A DNA stretch of 64,000 nucleotides from Myxococcus sp. CA023 (GTDB taxonomy: Bacteria > Myxococcota > Myxococcia > Myxococcales > Myxococcaceae): positions 30,528 to 94,527 of the forward strand of contig NZ_JAAEAH010000029.1 of NCBI RefSeq assembly GCF_010998615.1. The letters are read 5' to 3'. Positions within the stretch are counted from its first letter, which is position 1; each line of letters opens with the position of its first letter. Of this stretch, positions 49,547-58,730 are shown in pieces. A model generated the notes under the pieces. It did not search any database and had not been told where the DNA came from. It saw only the letters and a program-made list of their open reading frames with translations. The position numbers were made by a program, and so were the translations under genes.

Positions 49547-50836
49547 CTACGGGGCCTTGAGGACCGTCGTCGGGCTGATGACGTCTTCCAGCTTGCGGGC
49601 CATGGTCCACCCGTCGTGGTAGACGATGCCCACGGGGCTGACGGTGTCATTCCGGTACAGGCCGACCTTCAGGTAGTTGAGCTGACCCTTGTACTGCGTG
49701 GCGATGAAGCGCTTGGGCAGCACCACCTTGCCGTTCAGGTACAGCTCCACGAAGCCCACCTTGGAGTCCGGCGACCACTTCACGTGGAAGATGAAGTCCA
49801 GCCAGCGGCCGCGAACCAGCGGCGTGCGCCAGACGATGGTGCCCGGGTTGCCGCCGATGTTGAGGCGAATCTCCTCGCCGTAGACGTAGAACTCCACCGG
49901 GGGCGAACCGGAGTTGCCCTCGTGGTGCCACTGGGTGAAGAGCTGCCACGTCTTCGCGCTGGGGAAGCTCGAGTCGAACATGGTGCTGAAGCGGTAGTAG
50001 TACTCGGAGCCCGTGGCCTCGCGCGTCATGCGCACCAGCTCGTTGCGGTTGCCGCTGGAGTTGATGGGGTCGTCGCCCTTGCGCACGGTGGCCTTGAGGG
50101 CGTAGCGGCCCTGCCGCGCGGGCGAGCTCACCAGCGCCAGCCGGTCCGCGCTCACCATCTGCGTGTGGCTCCACTGGGAGCGGCTGTTGGTCTCGAAGTC
50201 TCCGACCCACACCACGCTGGCGCCGTTGCCCGGCGTGGGCGGTTCCGGATCCGGGTTGGGGTCGGGGTCGGTGGGAGTCGACGTCGTGGACGAGCAGGCA
50301 CGCGCCTCTGCGATGCTGGCCCATTCATTGACGTTGTTGCCCTGGAAGGTGACGCGAACCCGGCGCGTGTTGACGGCCTTGAAGCTGTACGTCTCCGCGG
50401 CGGACGTGGTGCCGCTGCTCTTGCCCGAATAGACCTGTGTATAGGTATAGCCATCCGGTGAGACAGAGACGGTGAACTCATTCGTGCGGGTATTGCCCTG
50501 GTGCCACGCGACGGAGACACCGGCGACCTGCTGGATGGAGCCCAGGTCATAGTCAACCCAAGAGCCCCGGCCGCTCCGGCTCCAGCGTGTGCCCAGGTTG
50601 TCGTCCATGGTATTGGCCGGGACGTTCCCGTCGTGGCCGTTGGAAATCACCGACCGGGCCGTCAGTGGGGTGCACCCGGGGGTGGTCAACGCCGCGGCGC
50701 TGACCGCGGAGTTGTCGAGGGCGTCGAATTCGATGGGGGACGCACCGGCTTGAGATGAAACATCATCTTCAGGGGCGCCGCAGCCCGTGCTGCTCATACC
50801 GAGCAGCGTTCCAACCAGCAGGAGGGTCTTCTTCAT
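49547..50836 (-). CDS. Lipoprotein with discoidin and heparin-lyase-like domains
   Basis: The 429-residue protein has a lipobox (M-S-S-T-G-C-G), then an F5/8 type C (discoidin) domain at about 55-180 (D-D-N-L-G-T-R-W-S, W-V-D-Y-D-L-G). A P-D-P-N-P-D-P-E linker follows, and the C-terminal jelly-roll of about 215 residues resembles heparin lyase/polysaccharide lyases (S-R-S-Q-W-S-H, L-F-T-Q-W-H-H-E-G, W-L-D-F-I-F-H-V-K-W). It probably binds and cleaves an acidic polysaccharide at the cell surface. Its upstream gap is 493 bases. Confidence 0.83.
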   Translation of the reverse strand: MKKTLLLVGTLLGMSSTGCGAPEDDVSSQAGASPIEFDALDNSAVSAAALTTPGCTPLTARSVISNGHDGNVPANTMDDNLGTRWSRSGRGSWVDYDLGSIQQVAGVSVAWHQGNTRTNEFTVSVSPDGYTYTQVYSGKSSGTTSAAETYSFKAVNTRRVRVTFQGNNVNEWASIAEARACSSTTSTPTDPDPNPDPEPPTPGNGASVVWVGDFETNSRSQWSHTQMVSADRLALVSSPARQGRYALKATVRKGDDPINSSGNRNELVRMTREATGSEYYYRFSTMFDSSFPSAKTWQLFTQWHHEGNSGSPPVEFYVYGEEIRLNIGGNPGTIVWRTPLVRGRWLDFIFHVKWSPDSKVGFVELYLNGKVVLPKRFIATQYKGQLNYLKVGLYRNDTVSPVGIVYHDGWTMARKLEDVISPTTVLKAP

Positions 50837-51329
50837 GGAGGATCTCTGGGAACTAAAGACAGACGAGGGGGAGTCCGCGCCGTGGGGGGACGGGCGGGGT
50901 TGGTGCTTGGCTTTGCTAGGTGGACTTCTCCAAGGTCACGGCGGGTCGCTGCCGTGTCGAGCGCTGAACGAGCATCCGCCAAAAGTATTTCGTATTCAAC
51001 ACGCGATTTCGCGCCTGCTTGCTCTCCAGGCGCCAGCCGGGGCGTACCTTGTTTCTGTTTCATTCGGCGTGATTGGAATTGTTTGTCATTGTGCGATGCG
51101 GGCACTGGAAACGCGCTGGGCGTGAGGCTTTCGATGCACTGCGGGCCTGGGCGGGCGCCGGAGTGCACTGCGACGCGAGTCGGGGGTGTGCGGTGGGGAG
51201 CGAACAGTCCCACACCCCTGGCGGCCGGAAGCGCGAGGTGCGTGCCGGCGCTACAACACCCCGGGTCGTACCGGCGACGCGAAGGACCGGCGCTCGACGC
51301 ACACAGCGTCATCCTTCAGGGAGGTGACC
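50837..51329. promoter_or_regulatory. 493-base divergent intergenic region
   Basis: This lies between the lipoprotein gene (minus) and the AAA-TPR gene (plus). It contains an A/T-richer segment around 50980-51100 that could hold both promoters. Open frames here have no domain and poor coding character. Short self-complementary segments exist but none is long enough to call. The only clear signal is the perfect GGGAGGTGA ribosome site at the end, before ATG 51330. Confidence 0.45.
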
Positions 51330-53600
51330 ATGAACCCGGCTTCGGGCTCGTGCGTTGCGTGTGGGGCGCGTTTCCTGGGAGGCGTACTGGCGTGTCCGCG
51401 GAGCGCGGCGGGGGTACCCCGGGACGCGCCGGTCCGCCGATGGGCGCCAGGGTTGTGCCACCCGCCGCTGGTGGGCCGCGTCGCGGTGCTGAAGCGGCTG
51501 ATGGGGCTGGCGGAGGATGTGCGGCGCGGGCTGGGACGGGCGGTGTGGTTGATGGGGGAGGCGGGGATGGGCAAGACGCGCATCAAGGACGCCTTCGTGG
51601 ATCGCCTGGCCTCGGATGGCTTCGAAGTCTGGGAAGGCAGTGGCTTGGCGTTGCCGGGCGCGCCGGCGGGCATCTTCCGGGAGCTGCTGGACGCCACGCG
51701 GGCGCTCAGCCCGCCCGCCGGGACGGGCCGCGTGTCCAGCGCGGACGCGGAGCGAATCCAGCGCTTCCTGGAAGGCCGCGAGCGCCAGGGCATTCCGGCG
51801 AGCCTCGCCTCCGAGCGCACCGCCCTGTTCGACTCCCTGTGCCACGCGCTGATGCCCCACCGCCGGCCGCGCCTGCTGGTCCTGGAGGACTGGCAGCATG
51901 GCGACGCGCTCAGCCACGCGGTGGTGGAGGAGCTGGTGTCGCGGCTGTCGCATACGCCGCTGCTGTTGCTGGCGCTCCAGCGCCCCAGTGGCACGGCGCC
52001 AGCGCCTCTCACGGCGGAAGTCCTGACGGTGGGACGGCTGGGGTCCGCCGAGTCCGCGGCGCTGCTGGAGTGCAGGCTGCGGAACCGGGGGACACTGACG
52101 CCCGCGGCCCGGGAGGCGGTGCTGCGTGGCAGCTCCGGACACCCGCTGCACCTGCTGCATGCGGTGACGCTGCACGAGGAGCAACCGGAGCGGGAGGCGC
52201 CACTCACGGGCGAGGCGGCACTGGCGGCACGGCAGGCCTTGTTGCCCCCGGCACAGCGGGACGTGTTGCGGGCGGCGTCGGTGCTGGGCCCGTCGTTTCC
52301 CCGGGCGGTGCTGGTGGCGTTGGCGGGTGGGGTAGGGCCGCTGGCGCTGCTGGAGACGGGGGGCTGGCTGCGCTCCGTCGCGGGAGGCCGGTACACGTGG
52401 GCGGTGGAGCCCGCCCCGGGCGTCGACGAGCTGCCGGAGGCGGAGTTGCCCGCGGCACACCGGCGGGCCGCGGAAGCCTATGAGGCCCTTCCGGAGCCGC
52501 TGCGTCAACGCGCCTGTATGGAATTGACGCGGCAATGGCTGTCAGCGGAGGAGTCCTCCCGGGCACTGCCTTATCTGGTCTCACTGGCAGGTTGGAACCT
52601 GGCGGCATTGGAGCCGGGGCCCGCCATGGCTGTGTATCGCTTCGCATTGGGACTGGCGAGCGCGCTCAAACCAGACGCAGCGCGGGAGTGGCAGCGGATG
52701 CTCTGGGAATACATGGGCGACGCGCACCGGCTGGCGGGCGAGCCCGCGGAAGCGGACGCCGCGTGGCAGACGGCGCGGAAGCTGGATGATGAGGGGTTGG
52801 CGTCTCCCGCGGGGGACCGGGCTCGGCGTCTGTTCAAGCGGGCGTCGGTGGTGCTCGCGCTCGGAAGGTATGAGGAGGTGCTGGGGCTCGACAGGGAGGG
52901 TCGCCGGGATTGTCTGTCCGCGGCGCCGCTGATGTCCGTGTCGCTGGACGCGCTGTCCGCGTTGGCGCTGTCCGCGCTGGGGCGGTTCGAGGAGGCGCGC
53001 GCGAGGATTGTCCTGGCCCGCGAGCAGCTGCCGCAGGCGGCCCGGGAAGACGGCCCCGCGCGGGCGGGCGTGGAGGCGCTGCTCCACCGAGCCATGGGCA
53101 GCGTGCAGCTGGGGCTGGGATTCCCGGAGGCCGCGGCATCCGAATACGCCCAGGTCCTGTGCTGGAGCGAGCGCGCGGGGGATACGTGGGAGCACTCCAC
53201 GGCGCTGCTGAACCTGGGCGATGCGTATTCGCGGGCAGGAGACAGGGAGCGCGCGGCGCACTTCTTCCAACTCGCGCTCGAGCTGGACTCACGCACGGGA
53301 GACCGCCGAGGCATGGCCTACACGCACCATGGTCTGGCGCTGCTGCACACGCGCGCGGGCGCGCCGGAGTTGGCGAAAGAGGACGCACTGCGAGGGCTCC
53401 AACTGGCGTCCATGCTGGAGGATCGGCGGCTCCAGTCGTTGCTGCGGTGCGTGCTGGGGCGAGCCCAGTTGCAACTGGGCGAGCTGGAGGAGGCCGGACG
53501 TCAGCTGCAACTGGCAGCGAGAGACGCCTCCGCCGCGGGAGCTCGCTTGGAGCTGCTCCAGGCGGAGGCGTGCTTGCGGGTGCTGGAGGCGCGGCGCTGA
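51330..53600 (+). CDS. AAA-ATPase/TPR protein (regulator-like) with N-terminal zinc ribbon
   Basis: The 756-residue protein starts at ATG 51330. A Cys motif near the N-terminus (S-C-V-A-C-G-A-R-F, then A-C-P) may form a zinc ribbon. An AAA/STAND-type ATPase follows, with P-P-L-V-G-R, Walker A G-E-A-G-M-G-K-T at 76-83 and L-L-V-L-E-D-W-Q-H as Walker B. The C-terminal half consists of TPR repeats (W-E-H-S-T-A-L-L-N-L-G-D-A-Y, R-A-A-H-F-F-Q-L-A-L-E-L). This layout is common in MalT-like and adenylate-cyclase-associated regulators, but no DNA-binding or cyclase domain is fused. A signalling switch is likely; its partner is unknown. Confidence 0.82.
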   Translation: MNPASGSCVACGARFLGGVLACPRSAAGVPRDAPVRRWAPGLCHPPLVGRVAVLKRLMGLAEDVRRGLGRAVWLMGEAGMGKTRIKDAFVDRLASDGFEVWEGSGLALPGAPAGIFRELLDATRALSPPAGTGRVSSADAERIQRFLEGRERQGIPASLASERTALFDSLCHALMPHRRPRLLVLEDWQHGDALSHAVVEELVSRLSHTPLLLLALQRPSGTAPAPLTAEVLTVGRLGSAESAALLECRLRNRGTLTPAAREAVLRGSSGHPLHLLHAVTLHEEQPEREAPLTGEAALAARQALLPPAQRDVLRAASVLGPSFPRAVLVALAGGVGPLALLETGGWLRSVAGGRYTWAVEPAPGVDELPEAELPAAHRRAAEAYEALPEPLRQRACMELTRQWLSAEESSRALPYLVSLAGWNLAALEPGPAMAVYRFALGLASALKPDAAREWQRMLWEYMGDAHRLAGEPAEADAAWQTARKLDDEGLASPAGDRARRLFKRASVVLALGRYEEVLGLDREGRRDCLSAAPLMSVSLDALSALALSALGRFEEARARIVLAREQLPQAAREDGPARAGVEALLHRAMGSVQLGLGFPEAAASEYAQVLCWSERAGDTWEHSTALLNLGDAYSRAGDRERAAHFFQLALELDSRTGDRRGMAYTHHGLALLHTRAGAPELAKEDALRGLQLASMLEDRRLQSLLRCVLGRAQLQLGELEEAGRQLQLAARDASAAGARLELLQAEACLRVLEARR

Positions 53601-53696
53601 GCGTCAGGGGCCGATGGGCCCGCGAGAAGATGCACATTCGCCATGAGCAGCACTCCTCGCTACCCACAGGGCCGCGAGGCATGAAATTGTTCATGC

Positions 53697-54842
53697 GTGA
53701 TCGAAATCGGGACCATCGAGGCATTCGAGCGGCACCTCTCGGCGGGCGTCGGGTTCGCCAACGTCATCATTCAAGGGCTGGATCTACGGCGGTACACCCA
53801 GGAGCTGGCCTCCGCCGAGCTCGTGGGCGCCGTCTTCCTGGGCTGTGAGCTGGAGAAGGATGCGCTGAAGGCCACCGTGGAGCATGGGGCCATGGTGTTC
53901 CCGCCCATCTCCGGCGTGCCCTATCAGCCCTACCGTGGCGAGCTGTACACGCCGGAGGAGCTGTACGCGGGCTTCGACCCGGCTCAGCCGGAGTCCTACG
54001 TGGACACGCCGGATGCGCGCATCTACGCGCACTGGGCGGCGAACGGGCGCGGCAGTCCTCCCACGCTGCTGGAGACGCTGGCGCAGCGGCTCCACGACCA
54101 CTCGGTCACGGAGGCCATGCAAGGATTGCTGTACCGGTCCGGGAGCGTGCGCAAGGTGGTGGCCATCATGGGCGGCCACTCCATGAAGCGCGGCCAGCCG
54201 GACTATCGCGCAGTGGCGTCCCTGGCGCGCGAGCTGGCGCGCCGTGGCTTCTTCATGGTCAGCGGCGGTGGTCCGGGCGCCATGGAGGCCACGCACGTGG
54301 GCGTGTGGTTCGCGCGGCGCACGGAGGCGGAGCTGGACGCGGGACTGGCCCTGCTCGCGCAGGCGCCCAGCTACACCGACCGGGAGTGGCTCGCGCGGGC
54401 CTTCGATGTGCGCCGTGCCTTTCCCCTGGGCGAGGACGACCTGCCGTACTGCGCAAGCCTGGGCATCCCCACGTGGCACTACGGGCACGAGCCGCCCAAC
54501 CCCTTCGCCACGCACATCGCGAAGTACTTCGCCAACAGCGTGCGGGAAGACGGTCTGCTGACCATCGCCACGGGCGGCATCGTCTACTCACCCGGCAGCG
54601 CGGGCACCATCCAGGAGGTGTTCCAGGACGCGTGCCAGAACCACTACAACTCGCTGGGCGTCATCAGCCCCATGATCTTCCTGGGCACCGAGTTCTGGAC
54701 GCGCACCCGGCCGGTGTACCCGCTGTTGCACCAACTGGCGCAGGGCTACGACTATGCGCGCTACCTCATGCTCACGGATTCGCAGGAGGAGATTGTCCGA
54801 GCGCTGGAGGCGTATGACCGCGAGGCGCACCCGCCTCGCTGA
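53697..54842 (+). CDS. LOG-family-like Rossmann nucleotide-binding protein
   Basis: The 381-residue protein contains the Rossmann core of the lysine-decarboxylase-like/LOG family: V-V-A-I-M-G-G-H-S, then S-G-G-G-P-G-A-M-E-A near residue 190, and S-P-G-S-A-G-T-I-Q-E, a variant of the P-G-G-x-G-T-x-x-E phosphoribohydrolase motif. It is much longer than cytokinin-type LOG enzymes (about 180-220 residues), with about 130 extra N-terminal residues. Activity toward a nucleoside monophosphate is plausible, but the altered motif leaves it open. The start is GTG 53697, with stop codons closing upstream options; the ribosome site is weak. Confidence 0.78.
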   Translation: MIEIGTIEAFERHLSAGVGFANVIIQGLDLRRYTQELASAELVGAVFLGCELEKDALKATVEHGAMVFPPISGVPYQPYRGELYTPEELYAGFDPAQPESYVDTPDARIYAHWAANGRGSPPTLLETLAQRLHDHSVTEAMQGLLYRSGSVRKVVAIMGGHSMKRGQPDYRAVASLARELARRGFFMVSGGGPGAMEATHVGVWFARRTEAELDAGLALLAQAPSYTDREWLARAFDVRRAFPLGEDDLPYCASLGIPTWHYGHEPPNPFATHIAKYFANSVREDGLLTIATGGIVYSPGSAGTIQEVFQDACQNHYNSLGVISPMIFLGTEFWTRTRPVYPLLHQLAQGYDYARYLMLTDSQEEIVRALEAYDREAHPPR

Positions 54843-55007
54843 ACGCCCGCTGCTTTGCCGGGAATCTCCGAGTCCCCCGCCTTCCAGCGGGCAGGCACGG
54901 GGGCAGGGGCCCGGCGAATCCGTCAGGACGCGCTCGCCCTGCTGCGTTGTCACTGTTCGACGCAGCCGGGGCGGCGTATCCTCGCGGTCTCGGGAAGGAG
55001 TGCCCGG

Positions 55008-55691
55008 ATGCGGCCCCGGGCCGTCTTCTTCGACTTGGATGACACGCTGATTGACCGCGCGGGCGCCTTCGCGCGCTACGTGGACACGCTCGTCTCCCGT
55101 TACCTGTCGTTGCTCCCCGAGGCTCGGCGTGCCGAAGCCGTGGTCTGGATGCACGAGGTGGATGGGCGTGGCGGCGCGTCCCGGAGTGAGTTCTGCCAGC
55201 AGGTGACGAAGGCGTTCCCATGCCTGGGCCTCACGCCAGACGCGCTCTGGGAGGACATGGCGTCGCGCCTGCCTCTGCTCGTCCAGGAGGACGCGGGCGT
55301 CTGTGATTGGGTGGCCTCCGTGGCCCGCTGCCGGCCGGTGGCGGTGGTGTCCAATGGCTCGGCGCGGGTGCAGCGCACGAAGATGGCCCGCGCGGGGCTC
55401 GCGGAGGTGCTGCCGGATGTCTTCCTCTCCGGCGAGGTGGGCGCTTCGAAGCCGGATGCCCGCATCTTCGAGGCCGCGCTGGCCCACGTCGGACGTTCGC
55501 CGGAAGAGGTGCTGCACGTGGGCGACGACCCGGAGCGGGATGTCGTGGGCGCCGCGCGGCTGGGACTGGCCACTTGCTGGGTGTCTCACGGCCGCCCGTG
55601 GCCCTCCGCGCTGCCTCCGCCCATGTTCACGGTGGAGTGCATTCCATCGTGCATTGACGACATCGCCGGAGTGCTCACTCGATGGACATGA
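55008..55691 (+). CDS. HAD-superfamily hydrolase
   Basis: This 227-residue protein has the HAD nucleophile motif F-F-D-L-D-D-T-L near residues 6-13, motif II V-V-S-N-G-S near 112, a K in S-K-P-D-A, and motif IV H-V-G-D-D-P-E-R-D. ATG 55008 follows AAGGAG with good spacing. It overlaps the sulfatase-like gene by 10 bases, so it is the first gene of the plus-strand half of the STM401x-type cassette. Likely a small-molecule phosphatase; substrate unknown. HAD is not among the five core STM genes that I recall. Confidence 0.88.
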   Translation: MRPRAVFFDLDDTLIDRAGAFARYVDTLVSRYLSLLPEARRAEAVVWMHEVDGRGGASRSEFCQQVTKAFPCLGLTPDALWEDMASRLPLLVQEDAGVCDWVASVARCRPVAVVSNGSARVQRTKMARAGLAEVLPDVFLSGEVGASKPDARIFEAALAHVGRSPEEVLHVGDDPERDVVGAARLGLATCWVSHGRPWPSALPPPMFTVECIPSCIDDIAGVLTRWT

Positions 55692-56491
55692 ACGCGGTGG
55701 TCGGCACACACGACCTGCTCTTCATCACCCTGGACACCCTGCGCTACGACGTCGCCGAGGCGCTCGCGGCCCAGGGGCGCACGCCGAACCTCTCCGCGCT
55801 GCTGCCCGGAGGCCAGTGGGAGCAGCGGCACTCTCCCGCGAGCTTCACGTACGCGGCGCACCACGCCTTCTTCGCGGGCTTCCTGCCCACGCCCGCGATG
55901 CCGGGGCTGCATCCCCGGTTGTTCTCGATGCGCTTCGAGGGCAGCGAGACGACGGCCTCGGACACCTGCGTGCTGGACGCGCCGGACCTCGTCACCGGGC
56001 TGGCGGGCCGCGGGTACCACACCGTCTGCATTGGCGGCGTGGGCTTCTTCAACAAGCGCAATCCGCTGGGCAACGTGCTCCCCGGACTCTTCAAGGAGAG
56101 CCACTGGAGCCCCGAACTGGGCGTGACGGACCCTCGGTCCACCGAGCACCAGGTGACGCTGGCCGTCCAGCGGCTGGATGCGCTGCCGCGTGAGCAGCGC
56201 GTCTTCCTCTTCATCAACGTGTCGGCGCTCCACCAGCCGAACCGGCACTATGTGCCCGGCGCCATCCAGGACTCGCGCGAGTCGCATGCCGCGGCATTGG
56301 CGTACGTGGACTCGCAGCTCCCTCCGTTGTTCGCCGCCTTGCGGCGCCGGGGCCCCGCCTTCTGCATCGTCTGCTCGGACCACGGCACCACCTACGGCGA
56401 GGACGGCTTCACCGGCCATCGCCTGGCCCACCCCGTGGTGTGGACGGTGCCCTACGCTGAATTCCTGCTACCTCGAGAAACCGCACCATGA
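55682..56491 (+). CDS. STM4013/SEN3800-type alkaline-phosphatase-superfamily hydrolase
   Basis: The 269-residue protein has the sulfatase/alkaline-phosphatase fold start L-L-F-I-T-L-D-T-L-R-Y-D, where D and T fit metal and nucleophile positions, and the later C-S-D-H-G-T-T-Y-G-E-D-G with D-H and a following G-H-R as metal ligands. It is shorter than typical sulfatases and has no Cys for formylglycine. It matches the STM4013 group and sits in the expected order next to STM4012 and STM4011 relatives. Its stop overlaps the start of the next gene (ATGA). It probably hydrolyses a phosphate or sulfate ester, or transfers phosphate; substrate unknown. Confidence 0.85.
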   Translation: MDMNAVVGTHDLLFITLDTLRYDVAEALAAQGRTPNLSALLPGGQWEQRHSPASFTYAAHHAFFAGFLPTPAMPGLHPRLFSMRFEGSETTASDTCVLDAPDLVTGLAGRGYHTVCIGGVGFFNKRNPLGNVLPGLFKESHWSPELGVTDPRSTEHQVTLAVQRLDALPREQRVFLFINVSALHQPNRHYVPGAIQDSRESHAAALAYVDSQLPPLFAALRRRGPAFCIVCSDHGTTYGEDGFTGHRLAHPVVWTVPYAEFLLPRETAP

Positions 56492-57804
56492 CGCGTCTGG
56501 AGCAGATGCTCGAAGGGTCGCCCTACGTGGCGTACCTCTACGGCTACCCGCACAAGACGGCCTACCGGCCCTTCACGCCCGCGCTCCCGCTGGAGTCCGT
56601 CTGGGCGGAGGAGCGGCGGGACGCGCTGTTCCTCTACATCCACGTGCCCTTCTGCGAGATGCGCTGCGGCTTCTGCAACCTCTTCACCGCCGCTGGGCCG
56701 AAGCAGGACGTGGTGGACGGGTACCTGGGCGCGCTGGTGCGCGAGACGAAGCGGGTGAAGGAGGCGCTGGGGACGGCGAGCTTCGCCCGGGCCGCCATTG
56801 GCGGCGGCACGCCGACGCTGCTGGACGTGGCGGGGTTGAACACCGTGTTCGACATGGCCGAGGGCGTCATGGGCGCGGACATGAAGAACATCCCCGTGTC
56901 CGTGGAGGTGTCGCCAGAGACGGTGGACGCGCAGAAGCTCCAGGTGCTGCGCTCGCGCGGCACGGACCGGGTGAGCATGGGCATCCAGAGCTTCATCGAG
57001 GCGGAAGTGGCCGCGGTGAAGCGGCCCCAGAAGACGGCGCAGGTGGAGGCCGCGCTGGACCTCATCCGCACCACGGGCTTCCCCACGCTGAACCTGGACC
57101 TCATCTACGGCATGGAGGGGCAGACGGAGGAGAGCTTCCTCTACTCGCTGCGCACGGCGCTCCGCTACTCGCCGGAGGAGATTTATCTCTACCCGCTCTA
57201 CGTCCGGCCGCTGACCTTCCTGGGCAAGAAGGCGCGGGCGTGGGACGACCTGCGCCTCTCGCTGTATCGCGTGGGCCGCGACTTCCTCCTGTCGGAGGGC
57301 TACACGCAGGTCTCCATGCGGATGTTCCGTGCGCGCCATGCGCCGGACGCGGGCGGTCCGGTGTATCGCTGCCAGGAGGACGGCATGGTGGGGTTGGGCT
57401 GCGGGGCGCGCTCGTACACGGGCCGGGTGCATTACTCGTCTGATTACGCGGTGGGCTCTCGCGAGGTGCGCTCCATCATCTCGTCGTACAGCGAGCGGAC
57501 CGAGGCGTCGTTCGGCGAGGTGGGCTACGGCTTCCGCCTGGACTCGGAGGAGCGGCGGCGCCGCTACATGCTGTTGTCGCTGTTGGCCGACGGCGTGGAC
57601 CTCGCCGTGTACCGGCAGCGCTTCTGCACCGACGCGCTGGAGGATTTTCCGGAGCTGCAGGAGTTGGAGGCGCACGGACTGGCGCGGAAGAACGGTGGCG
57701 TGGTGCAGCTCACCGCGGCGGGCGTGGAGCGCTCCGACATGATTGGCCCCTGGCTGCACTCCGAGCAGGTGCAGGCGATGATGAAGGAGTACGCTTGGCG
57801 ATGA
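56488..57804 (+). CDS. STM4012-type radical SAM protein (HemW-like)
   Basis: The 438-residue protein is a radical SAM enzyme of the coproporphyrinogen-oxidase-like/HemW branch. The 4Fe-4S ligands are C56, C60 and C63 in H-V-P-F-C-E-M-R-C-G-F-C. The SAM-binding G-G-G-T-P-T follows near residue 108, and a HemW-type C-terminal domain is present. It matches STM4012. It is co-translated with both neighbours (ATGA overlap upstream, overlap with the STM4011-like start downstream). The reaction is unknown; homology to HemW does not by itself imply heme metabolism. Confidence 0.9.
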   Translation: MTRLEQMLEGSPYVAYLYGYPHKTAYRPFTPALPLESVWAEERRDALFLYIHVPFCEMRCGFCNLFTAAGPKQDVVDGYLGALVRETKRVKEALGTASFARAAIGGGTPTLLDVAGLNTVFDMAEGVMGADMKNIPVSVEVSPETVDAQKLQVLRSRGTDRVSMGIQSFIEAEVAAVKRPQKTAQVEAALDLIRTTGFPTLNLDLIYGMEGQTEESFLYSLRTALRYSPEEIYLYPLYVRPLTFLGKKARAWDDLRLSLYRVGRDFLLSEGYTQVSMRMFRARHAPDAGGPVYRCQEDGMVGLGCGARSYTGRVHYSSDYAVGSREVRSIISSYSERTEASFGEVGYGFRLDSEERRRRYMLLSLLADGVDLAVYRQRFCTDALEDFPELQELEAHGLARKNGGVVQLTAAGVERSDMIGPWLHSEQVQAMMKEYAWR

Positions 57805-58730
57805 AGCTCACCGTGCTCTATCGAGGCCCGCTGTCCAGCTGCAACTACGGCTGCGAGTACTGCCCTTTCGGCAAGTGGAAGCACACCGACGAGGAGCTGG
57901 CCAAGGACCGCGCGGACCTGGAGCGCTTCGTCGCGTGGGTGGAGGCGCGTACGCAGGACACGGTGTCGGTGTTCTTCACTCCGTGGGGCGAGGCGCTCAT
58001 CTGGCCCTGGTATCAAGAGGCGCTGGCCCGCCTGTCGCATCTGCCGCATGTGGAGCGACTGGCCATCCAGACGAACCTGTCCTGCAAGCTGGATTGGGTG
58101 GCCCAGGCGCGCGCGGACAAACTGGGCATCTGGGCCACGTACCACCCGGAGTGGACCAAGCGGCACCGCTTCGTGGCCCAGTGCGCGAAGCTGACCGAGC
58201 TGGGCGTGCGGCACAGCGTGGGCGTGGTGGGGTTCCTCCGCTTCACCGAAGAGGCGGAGGCCCTGCGTGCCGAGCTTCCCGCGGACACCTACCTGTGGAT
58301 CAACGCGGTGAAGGACGGGCAGGAGGAGCCTTACACGACGGAAGACGTGGCGCGCTTCACGCGGTTGGACCCGCTCTTCCCGGTGAACAACACGCGCCAT
58401 CCGAGCCTGGGCCGCGCGTGCCGAGGCGGGGAGTCCGTCATCTCCGTGGATGGAGAGGGCACGGCGCGGCGGTGCCACTTCATCGACGAGGCGATTGGCA
58501 ACATCTACGCGCCGGACTTCGACTCCGCGCTGAGACCCCGGCCCTGCTCGAAGCAGACCTGTGGGTGTCATATCGGGTACGTGCACCTGGAGTACCTGGA
58601 GCTGGACCGCGTCTTCGGCTCTGGCATCCTGGAGCGTGTGCCGGCGACGCCTCTGTGGAAGGGCGCGCTGGGTAAAGGAGTATCTGGAGCGGTTCCCGGC
58701 AGCGTGAGGTACGACCGTCACGGAAGCTGA
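57801..58730 (+). CDS. STM4011-type radical SAM protein
   Basis: The 309-residue protein starts M-K-L-T-V-L-Y-R-G-P and has the radical SAM motif C14-N-Y-G-C18-E-Y-C21. The C-terminal region contains several further Cys (A-C-R-G-G, R-R-C-H-F, P-C-S-K-Q-T-C-G-C-H) that could bind an auxiliary iron-sulfur cluster, as in SPASM or twitch domains. This type is common in peptide-modifying enzymes. ATG 57801 overlaps the previous stop (ATGA). TTG 57795 is an alternative with AAGGAGT better spaced. Its 3' end overlaps the convergent ATP-grasp gene by 13 bases. Confidence 0.9.
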   Translation: MKLTVLYRGPLSSCNYGCEYCPFGKWKHTDEELAKDRADLERFVAWVEARTQDTVSVFFTPWGEALIWPWYQEALARLSHLPHVERLAIQTNLSCKLDWVAQARADKLGIWATYHPEWTKRHRFVAQCAKLTELGVRHSVGVVGFLRFTEEAEALRAELPADTYLWINAVKDGQEEPYTTEDVARFTRLDPLFPVNNTRHPSLGRACRGGESVISVDGEGTARRCHFIDEAIGNIYAPDFDSALRPRPCSKQTCGCHIGYVHLEYLELDRVFGSGILERVPATPLWKGALGKGVSGAVPGSVRYDRHGS

